Assembly (NCBI GenBank): GCA_963556195.1
Contig: CAUVYP010000244.1
Span: forward strand, 3,410,001 to 3,474,000
Length of the DNA stretch: 64,000 nt
Direction: 5' to 3'
Source of the DNA: Sepiola atlantica
Lineage: Eukaryota; Mollusca; Cephalopoda; Sepiida; Sepiolidae
Part shown: positions 61,616-64,000 of the stretch, one piece after another
Position numbering within the stretch: position 1 is the first letter of the stretch
Layout of the letters: every line of letters starts with the position of its first letter
Made by a program: the position numbers and the translations under genes
The notes under the pieces: generated by a model
Seen by the model: only the letters and a program-made list of their open reading frames with translations
Told to the model about the DNA's origin: nothing
Database searches by the model: none

Positions 61616-63103
61616 TTAGCGCGTTTTAAAGTTGATATCGCTTTAGTTTATAACTTCCACATTTATTCGAATTGTGCAACGAAACTTTGCAGACAGTCTG
61701 GAATCGGCCTCTTCTACTGAAGTACCAAGTTTCAGAAGTGCAGCTCTTGTACTGCCGGAGATATGTCGATACAAACTGAATACGCAAAACATCAACACAA
61801 TTTAGCGCGTTTTAAAGTTGATATCGCTTTTGTTTATAACTTCCACATTTATTCGAATTGTGCAACGAAACTTTGCAGACAGTCGCGGAGACACATTTTC
61901 TACTGAAGTACCAAGTTTCAGAAGTGCAGCTCTTGTACTGCCGCAGATATGTCGATACAAACTGAATACGCAAAACATCAACAAAATTTAGCGCGTTTTA
62001 AAGTTGATATCGCTTTTGTTTATAACTTCCACATTTATTCGAATTGTGCAACGAAACTTTGCAGACAGTATCGAATAGGCCTTTTCTACTGAAGTACCAA
62101 GTTTCAGAAGTGCAGCTCTTGTACTGCCGGAGATATGTCGATACAAACTGAATACGCAAAACATCAACAAAATTTAGCGCGTTTTAAAGTTGATATCGCT
62201 TTTGTTTATAACTTCCACATTTATTCGAATTGTGCAACGAAACTTTGCAGACAGTCGCGGAGACACATGTTCTACTGAAGTACCAAGTTTCAGAAGTGCA
62301 GCTGTTGTACTGCCGGAGATATGTCGATACAAACTGAATACGCAAAACATCAACAAAATTTAGCGCGTTTTAAAGTTGATATCGCTTTTGTTTATAACTT
62401 CCACATTTATTCGAATTGTGCAACGAAACTTTGCAGACAGTCGCAGAGACACATTTTCTACTGAAGTACCAAGTTTCAGAAGTGCAGCTCTTGTACGTCC
62501 GCAGATATGTCGATACAAACTGAATACGCAAAACATCAACAAAATTTAGCGCGTTTTAAAGTTGATATCGCTTTTGTTTATAACTTCCACATTTATTCGA
62601 ATTGTGCAACGAAACTTTGCAGACAGTATCGAATAGGCCTTAGCTACTGAAGTACCAAGTTTCAGAAGTGCAGCTCTTGTACTGCCGGAGATATGTTAAT
62701 ACAAACTGAATACGCAAAACATCAACAAAATTTAGCGCGTTTTAAAGTTGATATCGCTTTTGATTATAACTTCCACATTTATTCGAATTGTGCAACGAAA
62801 CTTTGCAGACAGTCTCGAATAGGCCTTTTCTACTGAAGTACCAAGTTTCAGAAGTGCAGCTCTTGTACTGCCGGAGATATGTCGATACAAACTGAATACG
62901 CAAAACATCAACAAAATTTAGCGCGTTTTAAAGTTGATATCGCTTTTGTTTATAACTTCCACATTTATTCGAATTGTGCAACGAAACTTTGCAGACAGTC
63001 TCAAATAGGCCTTTTCTACTGAAGTACCAAGTTTCAGAAGTGCAGCTCTTGTACTGCCGGAGATATGTCGATACAAACTGAATACGCAAAACATCAACAA
63101 AAT
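61616..63103. repeat. 1488-bp eight-monomer block
   Basis: The order is I-C-D2-B-C-D2-D1-G. The first six monomers match 58826-59941 at 2790 bp. The next unit starts with I again at 63104, so the local period is 1488 bp. The 62546 monomer has GATATGTTAATAC where 59756 has GATATGTTGATAC. Confidence 0.82.
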
Positions 63104-63848
63104 TTAGCGCGTTTTAAAGTTGATATCGCTTTAGTTTATAACTTCCACATTTATTCGAATTGTGCAACGAAACTTTGCAGACAGTCTGGAATCGGCCTCT
63201 TCTACTGAAGTACCAAGTTTCAGAAGTGCAGCTCTTGTACTGCCGGAGATATGTCGATACAAACTGAATACGCAAAACATCACCAAAATTTAGCGCGTTT
63301 TAAAGTTGATATCGCTTTTGTTTATAACTTCCACATTTATTCGAATTGTGCAACGAAACTTTGCAGACAGTCTCGAATAGGCCTTTTGCTACTGAAGTAC
63401 CAAGTTTCAGAAGTGCAGCTCTTGTACTGCCGGAGATATGTCGATACAAACTGAATACGCAAAACATCAACAAAATTTAGCGCGTTTTAAAGTTGATATC
63501 GCTTTTGTTTATAACTTCCACATTTATTCGAATTGTCCAACGAAACTTTGCAGACAGTCCCGGAGACACAGTTTCCACTGAAGTACCAAGTTTCAGAAGT
63601 GCAACTCTTGCACTGCCGGAGATATGTCGATACAAACTGAATACGCAAAACATCAACAACATTTAGCGCGTTTTAAAGTTGATATCGCTTTTGTTTATAA
63701 CTTCCACATTTATTCGAATTGTGCAACGAAACTTTGCAGACAGTCGCGGAGACACATTTTCTACTGAAGTACCAAGTTTCAGAAGTGCAGCTTTTGTACT
63801 GCCGGAGATATGTCGATACAAATTGAAAACGCAAAACATCAACAAAAT
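63104..63848. repeat. Four-monomer block I-H1-A-F1-like
   Basis: Types are I, H1 (63290, 187 bp), A (63477) and an F1-like monomer with GCTTTTGTAC (63663). The A copy has CACAGTTTCCAC, and the boundary at 63663 reads CAACAACATTTAG. Confidence 0.8.
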
Positions 63849-64000
63849 TTAGCGCGTTTTAAAGTTGATATCGCTTTTGTTTATAACTTCCACATTTATT
63901 CGAATTGTGCAACGAAACTTTGCAGACAGTCTCAAATAGGCCTTTTCTACTGAAGTACCAAGTTTCAGAAGTGCAGCTCTTGTACTGCCGGAGATATGTC
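63849..64000. repeat. Partial type G monomer at right window edge
   Basis: The last 152 bases run from TTTAGCGCG to GATATGTC and contain CTCAAATAGGCC. The array continues to the right. Confidence 0.95.

Larger units (their letters stand above)
1..64000. repeat. Satellite DNA array, 186-bp monomer, fills the window
   Basis: The same unit repeats head to tail from the first to the last base. Aligning on the TTTAGCGCG motif gives monomer starts at 25, 211, 397, 583, 770 and so on to 63849; every step is 186 or 187 bases. Most differences between monomers are single substitutions at a limited set of positions. No inverted monomer and no interrupting insertion was found. Monomer length near one nucleosome repeat, megabase-style homogeneity and nested higher-order repeats are known features of centromeric or pericentromeric satellites; that assignment is inferred because no flank or chromatin data are available. 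Neither edge of the array is present. The family and species are not recognised. Confidence 0.98.

Noticed and set aside
25..63845. Hundreds of near-identical minus-strand reading frames of about 60 codons, one per monomer
   Set aside because: They are copies of the same frame in each repeat unit, need TTG or GTG starts, match no family I recognise and tolerate many amino acid changes. They follow from the monomer length being divisible by three.
1..64000. CRISPR array
   Set aside because: The whole 186-bp unit repeats, with no short repeat plus unique spacer pattern, and no cas gene is present.
1..64000. Transposable element, rDNA, tRNA or histone-type gene clusters
   Set aside because: No open frame of useful length, no long terminal or inverted repeats, no target-site duplications and no rRNA or tRNA motifs were seen; nothing interrupts the satellite.

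Overview
The whole 64,000-base window is one uninterrupted satellite DNA array. I find no protein-coding gene, RNA gene, transposon, CRISPR array or unique flanking sequence. The unit is a 186-bp monomer (about 38% G+C), always in the same orientation. From position 25 to 63848 there are 343 complete monomers: 317 of 186 bp and 26 of 187 bp (343 x 186 + 26 = 63,824, which matches exactly). Partial monomers occur at both window edges, so the array continues on both sides. A long array of near-nucleosome-length monomers with higher-order repeats (HORs) is typical of eukaryotic centromeric or pericentromeric heterochromatin. I do not recognise the family and cannot name the species. CpG is not depleted (10 CpG in a consensus monomer), which suggests a genome or compartment with little CpG methylation; that is an inference.

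Monomers fall into recurring types, named here by plus-strand diagnostic bases. A: TGTCCAACG, CCCGGAGAC and CAACTCTTGCAC. B: CACATGTTC. C: CGCRGAGACACATTTTC with CCGCAG. D1: TTGATTATAAC. D2: CAGTATCGAATAGG. E1: TTGTTCATAAC with CGCAGAG and GCTTTTGTAC. E2: as E1 plus AGTTACAG. F1: CGCGGAGACACATTTTC with CCGGAG. F2: CTACTTAAGTACC. G: CTCAAATAGG. H1 (187 bp): CCTTTTGCTACTG. H2 (187 bp): CAGAACAGTCGC. I: CTTTAGTTTATAAC with CTGGAATCGGCC. The main difference is one 17-bp box at monomer positions 83-99, which exists in two strongly different forms, alpha and beta, in an otherwise almost uniform monomer.

Layout. 25-3746 holds two tandem versions of a 10-monomer HOR (1861 bp), D1-E1-F1-G-H1-A-B-F1-C-D2 in its clean form. 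3747-17141 holds rearranged versions with 1674-, 1860-, 3349- and 5209-bp offsets. 17142-21977 is dominated by a 5-monomer, 930-bp HOR (D2-D1-E2-F2-C). 21978-26071 follows a 2791-bp duplication. 26072-27932 is a second clean 10-mer. 27375-32586 is a 2606-bp tandem duplication. 32587-39097 is mixed and includes a copy of the 16-18 kb region. 39098-57151 is a nested structure: a roughly 7.6-kb segment duplicated in tandem, whose left copy contains a 1489-bp 8-mer present three times in a row. 57152-64000 is the most diverged part, with private variants and 7- to 8-monomer repeats.

The short reading frames on both strands are by-products of a repeat unit of 62 x 3 bases and are not treated as genes. 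The signals most worth following are the dimorphic 17-bp box (comparable in layout to the A/B box of human alpha satellite), the restriction of all length change to the edges of that box, the near-identical 1489-bp triplication with mappable recombinant monomers, and a hairpin in type A monomers where two substitutions both improve pairing.
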